DNA from: JAGVPT01 sp963827085
Lineage (GTDB): Bacteria > Bacteroidota > Ignavibacteria > UBA10030 > UBA8401
Length of the DNA: 64,000 bases
Reading direction: 5' to 3'
Assembly: GCA_963827085.1 (NCBI GenBank)
Contig: CAWGZY010000003.1
Span: forward strand, 248,001-312,000
Shown: piece by piece, positions 7,457-15,739 of the stretch
How positions within the stretch are numbered: the first letter of the stretch is position 1
Layout: every line of letters starts with the position of its first letter
Program-made: the position numbers and the translations under genes
Notes under the pieces: generated by a model
Seen by the model: only the letters and a program-made list of their open reading frames with translations
What the model was told of the DNA's origin: nothing
The model's database searches: none

Positions 7457-9568
7457 TTACTCCTCCGCCTGTTTCGATTTTTCGTATTCGAGAATAATTT
7501 TTTCCGCCACCTCGTGGGGCACTTCTTCGTAATGCGAGAATTTCTGCTTATGGATCCCCCTTCCTTGCGTCATCGAACGAAGCGTCGTGGAATACCGGTA
7601 CAGCTCTTTCAACGGAACCAATGCGCGGATGATTTGATGTGTGCTGTCGGAATCCATGCCAAGAATTTTTCCGCGCCGGCTCGATAAATCTCCCATCACA
7701 TCCCCCATGTGTTCTTCGGGGACCATTACTTCGACTTCGTACAGGGGCTCCAGCAAAACCGGCCTGGCCTCCTTGAACCCTTTTCTAAACGCCATTTTCC
7801 CGGCAATCTTGAACGACATATCGTCGGAATCGACATCATGGTACGAACCATAGTGCAGCGTTGCCTTCACGTCGACAACCTGGTAGCCTGCGATAACACC
7901 GCTGGTCAACGCCTCAACGATTCCTTTTTCAACCGCCGGAACGAATCTCCCCGGAACGACCCCGCCGACAATTGCATCTTCAAATTCAAATCCTGTGCCC
8001 CGCTGAGTCGGTTCGATTTTCAAATGAACGTGTCCGTACTGTCCGCGTCCCCCCGATTGCTTTTTATGCTTATACTCCGCATCCGGAACAACGCCCTTGA
8101 TCGTTTCTTTATACGGAATGCGCGGTTCGACAACATCGACATCTACGCCGAATTTTTCCTTGAGCCGTTTGATGATGATCGCAAGATGCAGTTCACCCTG
8201 TCCCTGGACAACCGTCTGCTTTGTTTCGGGGTCGTAGTGAACGATGAACGTCGGGTCTTCTTCATGAAGCGAATGGAGTCCGGAACCGATTTTATCTTCT
8301 TCGCCTTTCGACTTCGGGAGGATGGCGTTGGCGATCACCGGATCGGGAAAAACAACAGGAGGATACACAACGGGAAACGTTTTCGCACTCAAGGTGTTAT
8401 TGGTGTGGGTATCCTTCAGCTTCACAACCGCGCCCAAATCCCCGGCGTTGAGTTTCGTCACTTCCTTTCTCTCCCGGCCGTTCATCACAAAAATTTGGCC
8501 GAGGCGTTCGGATTTGCTGTTCGTTTCGTTCAGCAGGTCTATTCCCGCGGTGATGGATCCGGTCATGACTTTGAAAAACGAAAGCTCGCCAACGTGAGGC
8601 TCCGAGACCGTTTTGAAAACAAGCAGCGAGGGTCCCGCCGATGCGTCAATTTTTACTTCAATCTCCTTCTTGCCCGAGGGATCAATTCCTTTGACCGTGC
8701 CGCGCTCGACGGGTGCGGGACAATATTTAACGATAAAATTCAGGACGTTCAGCACGCCGATGTTGACCACCGGTGCAGCGGAAAAGATCGGAAACACTTT
8801 TCGCTCGACAATTCCCCTTTTCAATCCGACACGAATATCTTCTTCCGACAAGGTTCCGTTCTCGAAGAATTTATTAAGCAACGCTTCATCGGATTCCGCG
8901 ATTTTTTCTATCAACTCTTCATGGAGATGTGTCGCGCGTTCCTGCAGTTCGGCCGGGATGGCCTCTTCGCTGTATTTTCCGTTCGTCGACGGCACAAATT
9001 TCAGCAGCTTCATATTCAAGACGTCGACCACGCCGGTGATGCCGGGACCCGTGCTCACGGGAAACGTGACAAGCACCGCGTCGTGGGAGCACCTCTCTTT
9101 GATTGCGGCAACGGTGCGGTCGAAATCGATATTATCATGGTCGACTTTCGTTATCACGAATGCCGACGGCAGCGAATACTCTTCGACGTATTTCCATACG
9201 ATTTCCGTTCCGACCTCGACTCCCTCGAACGCTTTGATAAACACAATCGCCGTGTCGGATACCCGGAGTGCGGATTTCACTTCACCGGTGAAGTCCGTGT
9301 ACCCGGGAGTGTCGAGTATATTCACTTTGGTTGCGTCAATATCGGTAACAAGGAGGGAGGTATTAATAGAAATGCGGCGTTCGATTTCGTCCTGATGGTA
9401 ATCGGAAACCGATGTTCCGTCTTCGACTTTTCCCTGGCGGTTCGTGGCGCCCGTTGCAAAGAGGGCGGCTTCGGCAAATGATGTTTTCCCCGAACCGCCG
9501 TGGCCGATCAGCGCGACGGTTCTCACGGCATTGGATGCGTATTCTTTTTGTATGGGATGCTGGCTCAC
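7457..9568 (-). CDS. Elongation factor G-like GTPase (EF-G2 family)
   Basis: 703 residues with the full EF-G domain set: G domain, domain II, and domains III-V ending in LRSMTQGRGIHKQKFSHYEEVP. The P-loop is GHGGSGKT (22-29) instead of the GHIDAGKT of translational EF-G. The next segment, GKVEDGTSVSDY, and TKVD in place of NKVD at G4 mark the EF-G2/FusA2 subgroup, whose exact ribosomal role is unsettled. It is not next to rpsL/rpsG/tuf as fusA usually is. The GTG start has AAGGAG six bases upstream. The polysaccharide genes follow it with a one-base gap. Confidence 0.92.
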   Translation of the reverse strand: MSQHPIQKEYASNAVRTVALIGHGGSGKTSFAEAALFATGATNRQGKVEDGTSVSDYHQDEIERRISINTSLLVTDIDATKVNILDTPGYTDFTGEVKSALRVSDTAIVFIKAFEGVEVGTEIVWKYVEEYSLPSAFVITKVDHDNIDFDRTVAAIKERCSHDAVLVTFPVSTGPGITGVVDVLNMKLLKFVPSTNGKYSEEAIPAELQERATHLHEELIEKIAESDEALLNKFFENGTLSEEDIRVGLKRGIVERKVFPIFSAAPVVNIGVLNVLNFIVKYCPAPVERGTVKGIDPSGKKEIEVKIDASAGPSLLVFKTVSEPHVGELSFFKVMTGSITAGIDLLNETNSKSERLGQIFVMNGRERKEVTKLNAGDLGAVVKLKDTHTNNTLSAKTFPVVYPPVVFPDPVIANAILPKSKGEEDKIGSGLHSLHEEDPTFIVHYDPETKQTVVQGQGELHLAIIIKRLKEKFGVDVDVVEPRIPYKETIKGVVPDAEYKHKKQSGGRGQYGHVHLKIEPTQRGTGFEFEDAIVGGVVPGRFVPAVEKGIVEALTSGVIAGYQVVDVKATLHYGSYHDVDSDDMSFKIAGKMAFRKGFKEARPVLLEPLYEVEVMVPEEHMGDVMGDLSSRRGKILGMDSDSTHQIIRALVPLKELYRYSTTLRSMTQGRGIHKQKFSHYEEVPHEVAEKIILEYEKSKQAEE

Positions 9569-9715
9569 TATGTACTCCTTAATTTTTTTGCAAGTAAGCG
9601 TGTATGAGATGTTTCATTCAACGAGGTATTGCAGCGAACGGAAATACTTCTCCGCGGATGAAAAAACAAGAAGGCAGTGTGAGGAAAAGACTCTCACAGC
9701 GTGAAGAATGGTGAA

Positions 9716-10102
9716 CTATCCTCGCAGGCGATTGATGAACGCGGCGATGCCTCGAACGACCGACCCAAGGATGCCCGCGACTTCCAACACGGGCGCTTCG
9801 ACCCGTTCCTGCACCTGGCGTTCGAATTCCAGAACATTGTCAGCAATTTCTTTCAGCGATTGAACCGAGCTTCGTACGATCGACATCTGGTCGTCAACAT
9901 TCGCCGTAATGGACCGAAGCTTCGCAGTAATCACTTCCATATTTTCCAGCACCGGTATCACCCTCACGCTGACTTCTTTGACATCGTTCTCAATTTGACC
10001 AAGCATGGATTTCACCTTTGTCAGAACAACGACAAGGTATACCGCCAAAGCGGTCAGGGACAAAACCAGGATAATCTGAGCCATCATCAAGAGAGTGTTC
10101 AC
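9716..10102 (-). CDS. DUF948-type membrane-anchored coiled-coil protein
   Basis: 128 residues. One N-terminal transmembrane helix (residues about 7-27) is followed by a long amphipathic helix with regular V/I/L spacing, the pattern of DUF948 proteins, which are general-stress-type envelope proteins of unknown activity. GTG start with GGAG six bases upstream. It follows the YtxH-like gene by 34 bases, and these two families commonly occur together. Molecular function is unknown. Confidence 0.8.
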   Translation of the reverse strand: MNTLLMMAQIILVLSLTALAVYLVVVLTKVKSMLGQIENDVKEVSVRVIPVLENMEVITAKLRSITANVDDQMSIVRSSVQSLKEIADNVLEFERQVQERVEAPVLEVAGILGSVVRGIAAFINRLRG

Positions 10103-10136
10103 GAGGATCTCCGCTTATTGAAGTACAGGATAGTCG

Positions 10137-10529
10137 TTACGACTTGTTCTTTTCGCCCCGGTAGGCTTCAGCCCCGGCACGCACGGCACTTTTGATCCTT
10201 GTCTCTTCCGTATTCACTCTTTCTTTGGCGTCCGTAAGGATTTTTTCAGCGTCGCCAAGGAGAGTTTCCGCCCGCTTTTTCGCCTCGGTAATCAAATTCT
10301 CCGAACGCTTCTTCCCTTCGTTGATGATATCGACCGCTTTGGATTTGGCAACGGTAATGTAACCCTCGGCATCGTCGATAATCTCTCCGGCCTTGTTTTT
10401 GATATCGGCGCGCAATTCCTTGCCCGGTTTCGGAGCATACAGCAACGCGACGAGCGCTCCAATCACTCCTCCGGCGATAAAGCCGAAGAGCAATCCCTTC
10501 CTCATACCATTTTCTTCTTCTGCAGACAT
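10137..10529 (-). CDS. YtxH domain protein
   Basis: 130 residues. A glycine-rich transmembrane helix (GLLFGFIAGGVIGALVALL, about 12-30) is followed by YAPKPGKELR, the signature of YtxH proteins, then a lysine- and alanine-rich helical tail with repeated 'EKAKKRAE'-like units resembling LEA/apolipoprotein helices. Such proteins are small envelope proteins linked to stress. A GGAGG box lies six bases before the ATG. Cotranscribed with the DUF948 gene. Confidence 0.85.
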   Translation of the reverse strand: MSAEEENGMRKGLLFGFIAGGVIGALVALLYAPKPGKELRADIKNKAGEIIDDAEGYITVAKSKAVDIINEGKKRSENLITEAKKRAETLLGDAEKILTDAKERVNTEETRIKSAVRAGAEAYRGEKNKS

Positions 10530-10623
10530 TAAAACCTCCAGTGTAATCTATCGTTCAGATCAACGTATGGAATAGAGTAACATTTTTTTTCAGAAAAATC
10601 AAGCGGCGGAAATTTGCGCCCAT

Positions 10624-10703
10624 AACCTTCCGAAGGTTTTCCTTAAAAAGCGAACCACTGTTGAGATATTCAAAAATTCTAATTAAAGAACCTTCGGAAG
10701 GTT
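10624..10703. repeat. Dispersed palindrome-ended repeat, copy A
   Basis: The left end AACCTTCCGAAGGTT (10624-10638) and right end AACCTTCGGAAGGTT (10689-10703) are exact reverse complements, and each is itself almost palindromic. The 50-base core matches copy B at 17017-17092 in inverted orientation, sharing TTTTTGAATA followed by CTCA and CA. It is an 80-base intergenic mobile-repeat-like unit in the gap between the YtxH gene and the bS22-like gene. Confidence 0.85.
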
Positions 10704-10742
10704 TCTCAAAGTGCCAATTTGCCTCGTTTTTTAATAACAGAA

Positions 10743-10777
10743 GGAACCGCTCACATGACAACTCAGTGAGCGGTTCC
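10743..10777 (-). terminator. Hairpin terminator after the bS22-like gene
   Basis: Arms 10743-10754 (GGAACCGCTCAC) and 10766-10777 are perfect 12-base complements with an 11-base loop, starting six bases downstream of the bS22-like stop codon. The T-tract that follows on the minus strand is weak. Confidence 0.65.
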
Positions 10778-10782
10778 TCGGT

Positions 10783-10878
10783 CTATCGAATCTTCTTCTT
10801 GTGGCGCATCTTCCGCAGACGTTTTTTTCTTTTGTGTGTCGCCATCTTATGGCGTTTGCGTTTTTTTCCGCTAGGCAT
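10783..10878 (-). CDS. bS22/mS38-like small basic protein (AURKAIP1/COX24 domain)
   Basis: Only 31 residues, beginning MPSGKKRKRHKMATHKRKK and ending RHKKKIR; more than half are Lys, Arg or His. This matches the small AURKAIP1/COX24-domain proteins of Bacteroidota/Chlorobi, related to actinobacterial ribosomal protein bS22 and the C-terminus of mitochondrial mS38, which bind near the decoding centre of the small subunit. GGAGG lies eight bases before the ATG, and a strong hairpin follows the stop. Identity rests on the characteristic composition and start; the ribosomal role is by family. Confidence 0.85.
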   Translation of the reverse strand: MPSGKKRKRHKMATHKRKKRLRKMRHKKKIR

Positions 10879-10898
10879 CGGATTGCCCTCCTGAAGAG

Positions 10899-11768
10899 TT
10901 ATTGTTGAATGGTGGAATGTTGAGTAAGTATTTGCTGTGCGCGCTGCCCAACCTGCGTTTTCGGGTTGACTGCAACCGCCTTTTTAAACCACTCGTTCGA
11001 TTCCGCAAGGTTGCCCTGATTGAGCGTTACTATGCCGAGGTTGAACAGCCCCATTTGATGCTTCGGGTCGTAGGTCAACGCTGTCTGCATTTCTTTGATC
11101 GCCGTCGGGGAATCGCCGCTTTCATAATAACAAATTCCCATATCCACTCTGGCGTCCGCGTCCGCGGGCTTAAGGCTCAGATATTTTTTATACGTATCGA
11201 TGGCGCGCGGCATAAATTTCGCATCGTGAAGTGCGTTCGCCAAACGAAGCAATGTGCCGGGATCCTTGGGGTCCGCGTCCACAGCTTTCTGGAGCGTTTC
11301 AATGTCGCTCAGGAGTGTCGGGCTTACAACAGGCGCTGAGTTGTTGTCGACAGCCTGGCTTTCCGTCGATGCTTCCTTGGGGGGATTGCGAAAAAGTCCG
11401 ATGCCGACAAGAACGAGGACAACAATTCCCCCCGCGATCGACAGCACCTTCCACGACTCAATTTTCTTCCCCGCCTCTCCTCTTCTCTCCGGCTGTTTGC
11501 CGACAGTCCCCGCTTTTTTCTTTATTGAAGTCTTCGACTGCGAAGACGCTGCGGTTAACGGCGAACCGCATCCGCTGCACAATGCATTTTCTGTTGAATT
11601 GGGAATTCCGCAGGATGGGCAAACAATTGTTGACGATGAAGGCTGTTCTTGCACGATCGGAGTCTCGTTGTCCCACAACACTGCCGTTCCGCACTTGGCG
11701 CAAAATTTGTCGCCTGGAGCCAACACCGAGCCGCAATTACCGCACACAATGGATGGTCTTACCGCCAC
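10899..11768 (-). CDS. Zinc-ribbon, membrane-anchored TPR protein
   Basis: 289 residues. Two zinc ribbons (CGNCGSV...CAKCGTA and CPSCGIP...CSGCGSP) occupy residues 9-70, then a basic linker, a single transmembrane helix near residue 110-125, and at least three TPR units (LLRLANALHDAKFMPRAIDTY and following) to the C-terminus. The layout suggests a cytoplasmic zinc-ribbon end and a periplasmic TPR scaffold. GTG start with only a weak purine run upstream. The bS22-like gene follows 20 bases downstream. Partner proteins are unknown. Confidence 0.8.
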   Translation of the reverse strand: MAVRPSIVCGNCGSVLAPGDKFCAKCGTAVLWDNETPIVQEQPSSSTIVCPSCGIPNSTENALCSGCGSPLTAASSQSKTSIKKKAGTVGKQPERRGEAGKKIESWKVLSIAGGIVVLVLVGIGLFRNPPKEASTESQAVDNNSAPVVSPTLLSDIETLQKAVDADPKDPGTLLRLANALHDAKFMPRAIDTYKKYLSLKPADADARVDMGICYYESGDSPTAIKEMQTALTYDPKHQMGLFNLGIVTLNQGNLAESNEWFKKAVAVNPKTQVGQRAQQILTQHSTIQQ

Positions 11769-11789
11769 GATTTCTTCTTTCCAAAAAAC

Positions 11790-12086
11790 TTATCCGAGAG
11801 TTTTCTTTAGATTTTCGTTCACGATCGCTTTCAAATCCTTTGAGACTTTAAAAATCGGCACATAGTGTTCGTCAACCTGAACCTGCTCGCCGGTGCGCGG
11901 ATTGCGAGCGACTCGCCCCTTCCGTTTCTTCACTTTGAAACTGCCGAAGCCGCGTATCTCGATATTTTTGCCGTCGCGCAACGAAGCGATGACGGTTTGG
12001 ATAAATCCATCGACGACCGCTTCAGTTTCAACCTTCGTCAAGCCTGTGCCCGATGCAATGACGTCCACAATATCTGCTTTGGTCAA
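11790..12086 (-). CDS. HU/IHF family DNA-binding protein
   Basis: 98 residues, normal for HU. TKADIVDVIASGTGLTK at the start and IEIRGFGSFKVKKRKGRVA followed by NPRTGEQ form the HU arm signature. It binds and bends DNA as a dimer in the nucleoid. The start is TTG at 12086, supported by GGAG seven bases upstream; no ATG fits. It begins 18 bases after the sppA stop and is probably cotranscribed with it. Confidence 0.93.
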   Translation of the reverse strand: MTKADIVDVIASGTGLTKVETEAVVDGFIQTVIASLRDGKNIEIRGFGSFKVKKRKGRVARNPRTGEQVQVDEHYVPIFKVSKDLKAIVNENLKKTLG

Positions 12087-12104
12087 GTGCGTTCTCCTGT
12101 GTTG

Positions 12105-13007
12105 TTACGGTTGTGTGAGTTTATATTGCAGCATCGGCTGGCTCAACAGATCCTGCTTCAAGCCGACAATTTCCTCTTTGAGGCTGCCGAATAATATGTC
12201 CGACAAACGTTCTTTTTTTCTTTCCTTCACGATCTTTGGTGTCCCGGAAATTTTGGCAAGATGAGCGGCAATGGAAATTGCATCTTCGTACGTTCCCAGG
12301 GTATCAACGAGGCCGACCTCGTACGCCTTTTTTCCTGTAAAGATTCTGCCGTCGGCGAGTTTTTTCGCGGCGTCGTGCGGGAGCTTTCGTTCTGTCTCGA
12401 CCACACTCAGGAATTGCTGATAGACGTCGTCAATCGTTTCCTGAAAATATTTCTTCTCTTCTTCCGTCATCTCCCGGTACGGATTCCCCGTGTCTTTAAA
12501 CTTACCGCTCTTTACTGTCGTCGTTCCCACGCCGACCTTCCCCATCAATTGATTAAAATTCATGAACTGAGATATAACGCCGATGCTCCCTGTTACTGTC
12601 CCGGGGTTTGCGACAATTTTTGTGGCACCGCACGCAGCATAATATCCGCCGCTTGCAGCGACCGAGCCCATCGAAACAACAACCGGTTTGCCGCTATCGC
12701 GCGTCTTTTTTACTTCCTCATAAATTTCCTGACTTGCAGAGACACCTCCGCCCGGAGACTCAATGCGCAGCACTATCCCTTTCACCGAGGGGCTCTCGCG
12801 GTACTTTTTGAGCTGCCGGACAATATTTTCCGAGGAGAGGATTTCGTCTTTTAATTCAACGATAGCCAGCGTGCCCCCCGTGCCGGATGAATATTCTTCG
12901 TCGTTGTCTCCCTGGAAGACAAAAAAGAGGATAGCTCCCCAAAACAAGACAAAGAGAACGAACACTGTTCCGATACCTGCAAGCACCCACTTCGTTGTTT
13001 TGGTCAT
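12105..13007 (-). CDS. sppA: Signal peptide peptidase SppA (short form)
   Basis: 300 residues, the short Bacillus-type form. One N-terminal transmembrane helix (about 8-31) anchors the catalytic domain outside the cytoplasm. The catalytic serine is in AASGGYY (Ser119) and the general-base lysine in SGKFKD (Lys171), 52 residues apart as in B. subtilis SppA. The enzyme degrades cleaved signal peptides in the membrane. HU follows 18 bases downstream. Confidence 0.92.
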   Translation of the reverse strand: MTKTTKWVLAGIGTVFVLFVLFWGAILFFVFQGDNDEEYSSGTGGTLAIVELKDEILSSENIVRQLKKYRESPSVKGIVLRIESPGGGVSASQEIYEEVKKTRDSGKPVVVSMGSVAASGGYYAACGATKIVANPGTVTGSIGVISQFMNFNQLMGKVGVGTTTVKSGKFKDTGNPYREMTEEEKKYFQETIDDVYQQFLSVVETERKLPHDAAKKLADGRIFTGKKAYEVGLVDTLGTYEDAISIAAHLAKISGTPKIVKERKKERLSDILFGSLKEEIVGLKQDLLSQPMLQYKLTQP

Positions 13008-13103
13008 AGTGTGGAACGGGAAAAAGTGTCTAAGTCATTGAATCGTATATAATTATATAAAATTAGCCGCGGAAAGTCAAATGAATTCACGGACCCCACC
13101 CAA

Positions 13104-13124
13104 CCCTCCCCTTCAAGGGGAGGG
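13104..13124. repeat. C/G-rich intergenic palindrome
   Basis: CCCTCCCCTT and AAGGGGAGGG flank a single C in the gap between mltG and sppA. On the minus strand it lies just after the mltG stop, so it may act as a terminator stem, although no T-run follows. The wording resembles common palindromic dispersed repeats. Confidence 0.6.
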
Positions 13125-13135
13125 GAAGCGGCAGT

Positions 13136-14182
13136 TTATTGTGCGTTTGCCGCTGCGTGCGCTCGTCGATATGCCCGGACATTCTTTAAATGTTCATCGA
13201 AAGTCCGCGCAAACCGATGTCCTCCTAATCCGTCGGCGACAAAGTACAGGTAATTATGCTTGGCAGGATATAATGCGGCAAGAATGGATTTCCTTCCGGG
13301 ATTGTTGATAGGCCCGGGGGGAAGCCCATAGTTTTTGTACGTATTGTACGGAGACTCCATCTTCAGGTCATTGTAGAGAAGTCGGCGGGGACCATCGGGA
13401 ATGATGTACTGGATTGTCGGGTCGGCTTCGAGTTTCATTCCACGATGGAGGCGGTTGTAATATAATCCGGCAATCATGGGACGTTCGCGGTCAAGAACGG
13501 TTTCCCCTTCGACAATGGAGGCCATCGTCAGTACCTGGCTAATGGTCATTTTCATCTTGCGCGCCTGCTGCTGCAGACTATCGGAAAAAAATTTCCGGAA
13601 CTCTGCCAGCATGTCGCGCACAATCTCCTTCTCATCGACTTGCCAATAGAATTCATACGTATCGGGGAGCAGGAACCCTTCCAATGAAGAAGCTCCATGA
13701 TTCTTCAGCTGAATAAGCGAGGTGTCGCTGAACTGCTGGGCCAGTTTCACGGAATCGATACCGACTTCCCGTTTCAAGATTTTTGCAATCAATGTTCCGC
13801 GCAGACCTTCGTAAATGGTTACTGATGGGTTGGCAGTCGAAGTCCCGGTGCTGATGGCATAAAGAATTTCCCGGTTCGAAACGCCGCTTTGAAAACTGTA
13901 TTTCCCGACCTTGATTTTGGCCGCGTAGCCGAACATCTTGCCGCTGAATTTGAAAAAAACGGGATGGGAGAGAAGTCCTGCAGACGAGAATGCATCGACC
14001 GCTTGAGAAAAACTTTCACCCCTGTTGACGGTCACGATTTTAGGGGAGGGCTCGAAAGAATTGGATTCCCACAACAGGAAATAAAGTCCGAGCAGGATCA
14101 GAAGCACCGCAGCCGTTCCTGCAGCAGAGAAAAAAACGGATGAAGCGCCGTTACTTCTGCGAAGAAGGTTTCTTCCGTTCAA
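13136..14182 (-). CDS. mltG: Endolytic murein transglycosylase MltG
   Basis: 348 residues. A transmembrane helix at about 17-37 is followed by a LysM-like subdomain and the YceG catalytic domain. LASIVEGET-like MASIVEGETVL holds the catalytic glutamate, and ADPTIQYIIPDGPR and PYNTYKNYGLPPGPINNPG are diagnostic. It cleaves nascent glycan strands in the periplasm. TTG start at 14182 with GAGG six bases upstream; it overlaps the end of the chorismate mutase gene by 32 bases. Confidence 0.94.
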   Translation of the reverse strand: MNGRNLLRRSNGASSVFFSAAGTAAVLLILLGLYFLLWESNSFEPSPKIVTVNRGESFSQAVDAFSSAGLLSHPVFFKFSGKMFGYAAKIKVGKYSFQSGVSNREILYAISTGTSTANPSVTIYEGLRGTLIAKILKREVGIDSVKLAQQFSDTSLIQLKNHGASSLEGFLLPDTYEFYWQVDEKEIVRDMLAEFRKFFSDSLQQQARKMKMTISQVLTMASIVEGETVLDRERPMIAGLYYNRLHRGMKLEADPTIQYIIPDGPRRLLYNDLKMESPYNTYKNYGLPPGPINNPGRKSILAALYPAKHNYLYFVADGLGGHRFARTFDEHLKNVRAYRRAHAAANAQ

Positions 14183-14447
14183 TCATTGCCTCACGTTCAA
14201 GTTTCCGGGATTCGTCGATAATGCGTTCAAACAACCGGCGGAGCGCGGCGTCGGATAGAGGACCCTTGTTGGAGCTGAGCACATTCTCCAAAACTTCGTG
14301 TTCTCGCGTCGGTGAATATGCTTCTAATCCGAGCTGTTCTTTTATTTTTCCAATTTCATCCGCATATCGTGCACGTTCGTTGAGCAAGTCGACCAATTTT
14401 TTATCGACGTCATCAATCTTGATTCGCCACTCATCTATTGAACTCAT
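14151..14447 (-). CDS. Chorismate mutase, AroQ class
   Basis: 98 residues: IDDVDKKLVDLLNERARYA then EIGKIKEQLGLEAYSPTRE, the helical AroQ pattern with the catalytic first-helix Arg and the K-x-x-x-x in IGKIK. The C-terminal helix has RRLFERIIDESRKLE. It converts chorismate to prephenate for Phe/Tyr synthesis as a stand-alone domain. ATG 14447 is preferred; a TTG at 14474 would add nine non-conserved residues. trpA lies about 490 bases upstream, separated by a repeat-rich gap. Confidence 0.88.
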   Translation of the reverse strand: MSSIDEWRIKIDDVDKKLVDLLNERARYADEIGKIKEQLGLEAYSPTREHEVLENVLSSNKGPLSDAALRRLFERIIDESRKLEREAMIERKKPSSQK

Positions 14448-14937
14448 CAGTCGTCCCGATATGATTGTGGTCAATTATTTTACTGATGTTACGCAGGATC
14501 TAAAAAGCTTGCCACTCCCAACGTTTGCGAAGCGATCCCGTTGGGAGATGCCGTTGGCACAAGGTACTACGATACAAAGACTTTTTAAAGAAAACTTTGT
14601 TTTGCAGTATTCATAACTGATGTTACGCAACGGTATAGTTAGAATGGTTTTTATGTCGCTCCTACGGAGCTTGAATACAGGTTGATCATTCGTTCCTCCG
14701 GGATTATAAACAGCCAATTCCAAAGCTCCGATAGGAGCGACATGTTTGTAGTAAAGCACAGGGATCCATGTTCAAGCCCCAGAGGGGCGACATAACATAG
14801 GTTCTTGTCCTTTTGCGTAACATGAGTTCATAAATAAAAAGGTTTGTTTTCTTCGTGACTTTGTGACGTAGTGGCCATAACATTAGCGTCTTGCGTACTA
14901 TGAGTTAATTCAGCAAACAGCAACGGCCTGGCTATTC
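14448..14937. repeat. Repeat-packed intergenic region with nested inverted repeats
   Basis: This 490-base gap has no credible gene. ACTGATGTTACGCA occurs at 14482-14495 and 14616-14629, and its near-complement TGCGTAACATGAGTT at 14814-14828, with a degenerate copy at 14892-14906, giving two nested inverted pairs. Inside are a copy of the GCTTGCCACTCCC repeat (14507-14575) and three hairpins of the form AAGCTCC...GAGCGACAT around 14654-14672, 14721-14742 and 14772-14792. It looks like several palindromic elements inserted in one another. Confidence 0.75.
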
Positions 14938-15726
14938 CTATTGCAGCGACGAGAGAAAAGCATCGGCTGATGCCACGACCCCATCGATGCTCTTTTCATT
15001 CTCGATGCTGCGAAGCAATGCAGATCCCACTACCACGCCGTCGGCATAACGGCACATCTCCGCTACCTGTTCCCGCTTCGATATGCCAAAGCCGACAACG
15101 AACGGCTTTACCGTGTTCTCTTTTACGCGGCTCAGGAAACTTTCAAGCGCATGCGAATCCCCAAAATTTGAGCGCGCTCCGGTCACGCCGGTGACAGAAA
15201 CAGCGTATGAAAAATCGATCGAAATAGAATCGAGATATTGGATTCTTTTTTCCGGCGTCGTTGGAGCGATCAAAAAAATATCGCTCATCCCGTATGTCAA
15301 CGAAAGAGTCCGCCATTCTTCGCTTTCTTCGGGGAGCAGATCCGGAACGATGACTCCGTCGACTCCGCATTGGTTCGCATCGCGAAGAAATCTCTCCATT
15401 CCGTACCGAAGAATCGGATTCACATAACCCATCAAGACTAGAGGGATATCCGATGTACGCCGTGCATCCTTCACCGACTCCAACACTCTTCCGACCGTTG
15501 CACCGTTCTGAATTGCAATATGGGATGAATGCTGGATCGTTACTCCGTCTGCAATAGGGTCCGAAAACGGAATACCCACTTCGATCAGGCTCGCACCAGC
15601 CTTCTCCAACCCCAGAATCAGGGGAACGGTTGTTCCTTTTACGGGAAACTCCGGTGTTATATACGGAATAATGGCTTTTCTTTTTTGAGACTGCAGCTGT
15701 TGAAAAACGGTACGTATTCGGTTCAC
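14938..15726 (-). CDS. trpA: Tryptophan synthase alpha chain
   Basis: 262 residues. LIEVGIPFSDPIADG carries the catalytic Glu and Asp, and LVLMGYVNPILRYG and GVDGVIVPDLLPEE are standard TrpA motifs. It cleaves indole-3-glycerol phosphate and passes indole to TrpB. It starts with GTG, 13 bases after tsaD, and no other trp gene is in the window, so it appears detached from a trp operon and read with tsaD. Confidence 0.95.
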   Translation of the reverse strand: MNRIRTVFQQLQSQKRKAIIPYITPEFPVKGTTVPLILGLEKAGASLIEVGIPFSDPIADGVTIQHSSHIAIQNGATVGRVLESVKDARRTSDIPLVLMGYVNPILRYGMERFLRDANQCGVDGVIVPDLLPEESEEWRTLSLTYGMSDIFLIAPTTPEKRIQYLDSISIDFSYAVSVTGVTGARSNFGDSHALESFLSRVKENTVKPFVVGFGISKREQVAEMCRYADGVVVGSALLRSIENEKSIDGVVASADAFLSSLQ

Positions 15727-15739
15727 GTTAGGATGGGCG

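Noticed and set aside
7709..9481. A 590-codon plus-strand reading frame
   Set aside because: It is exactly antisense to the EF-G2 gene, has no ribosome-binding site and encodes an Arg/His/Phe-rich sequence with no domain; it is a by-product of the codon bias of the real gene.
14475..14759. A 94-codon minus-strand frame before chorismate mutase
   Set aside because: It is built entirely from palindromic repeat sequence and has no ribosome-binding site or domain.
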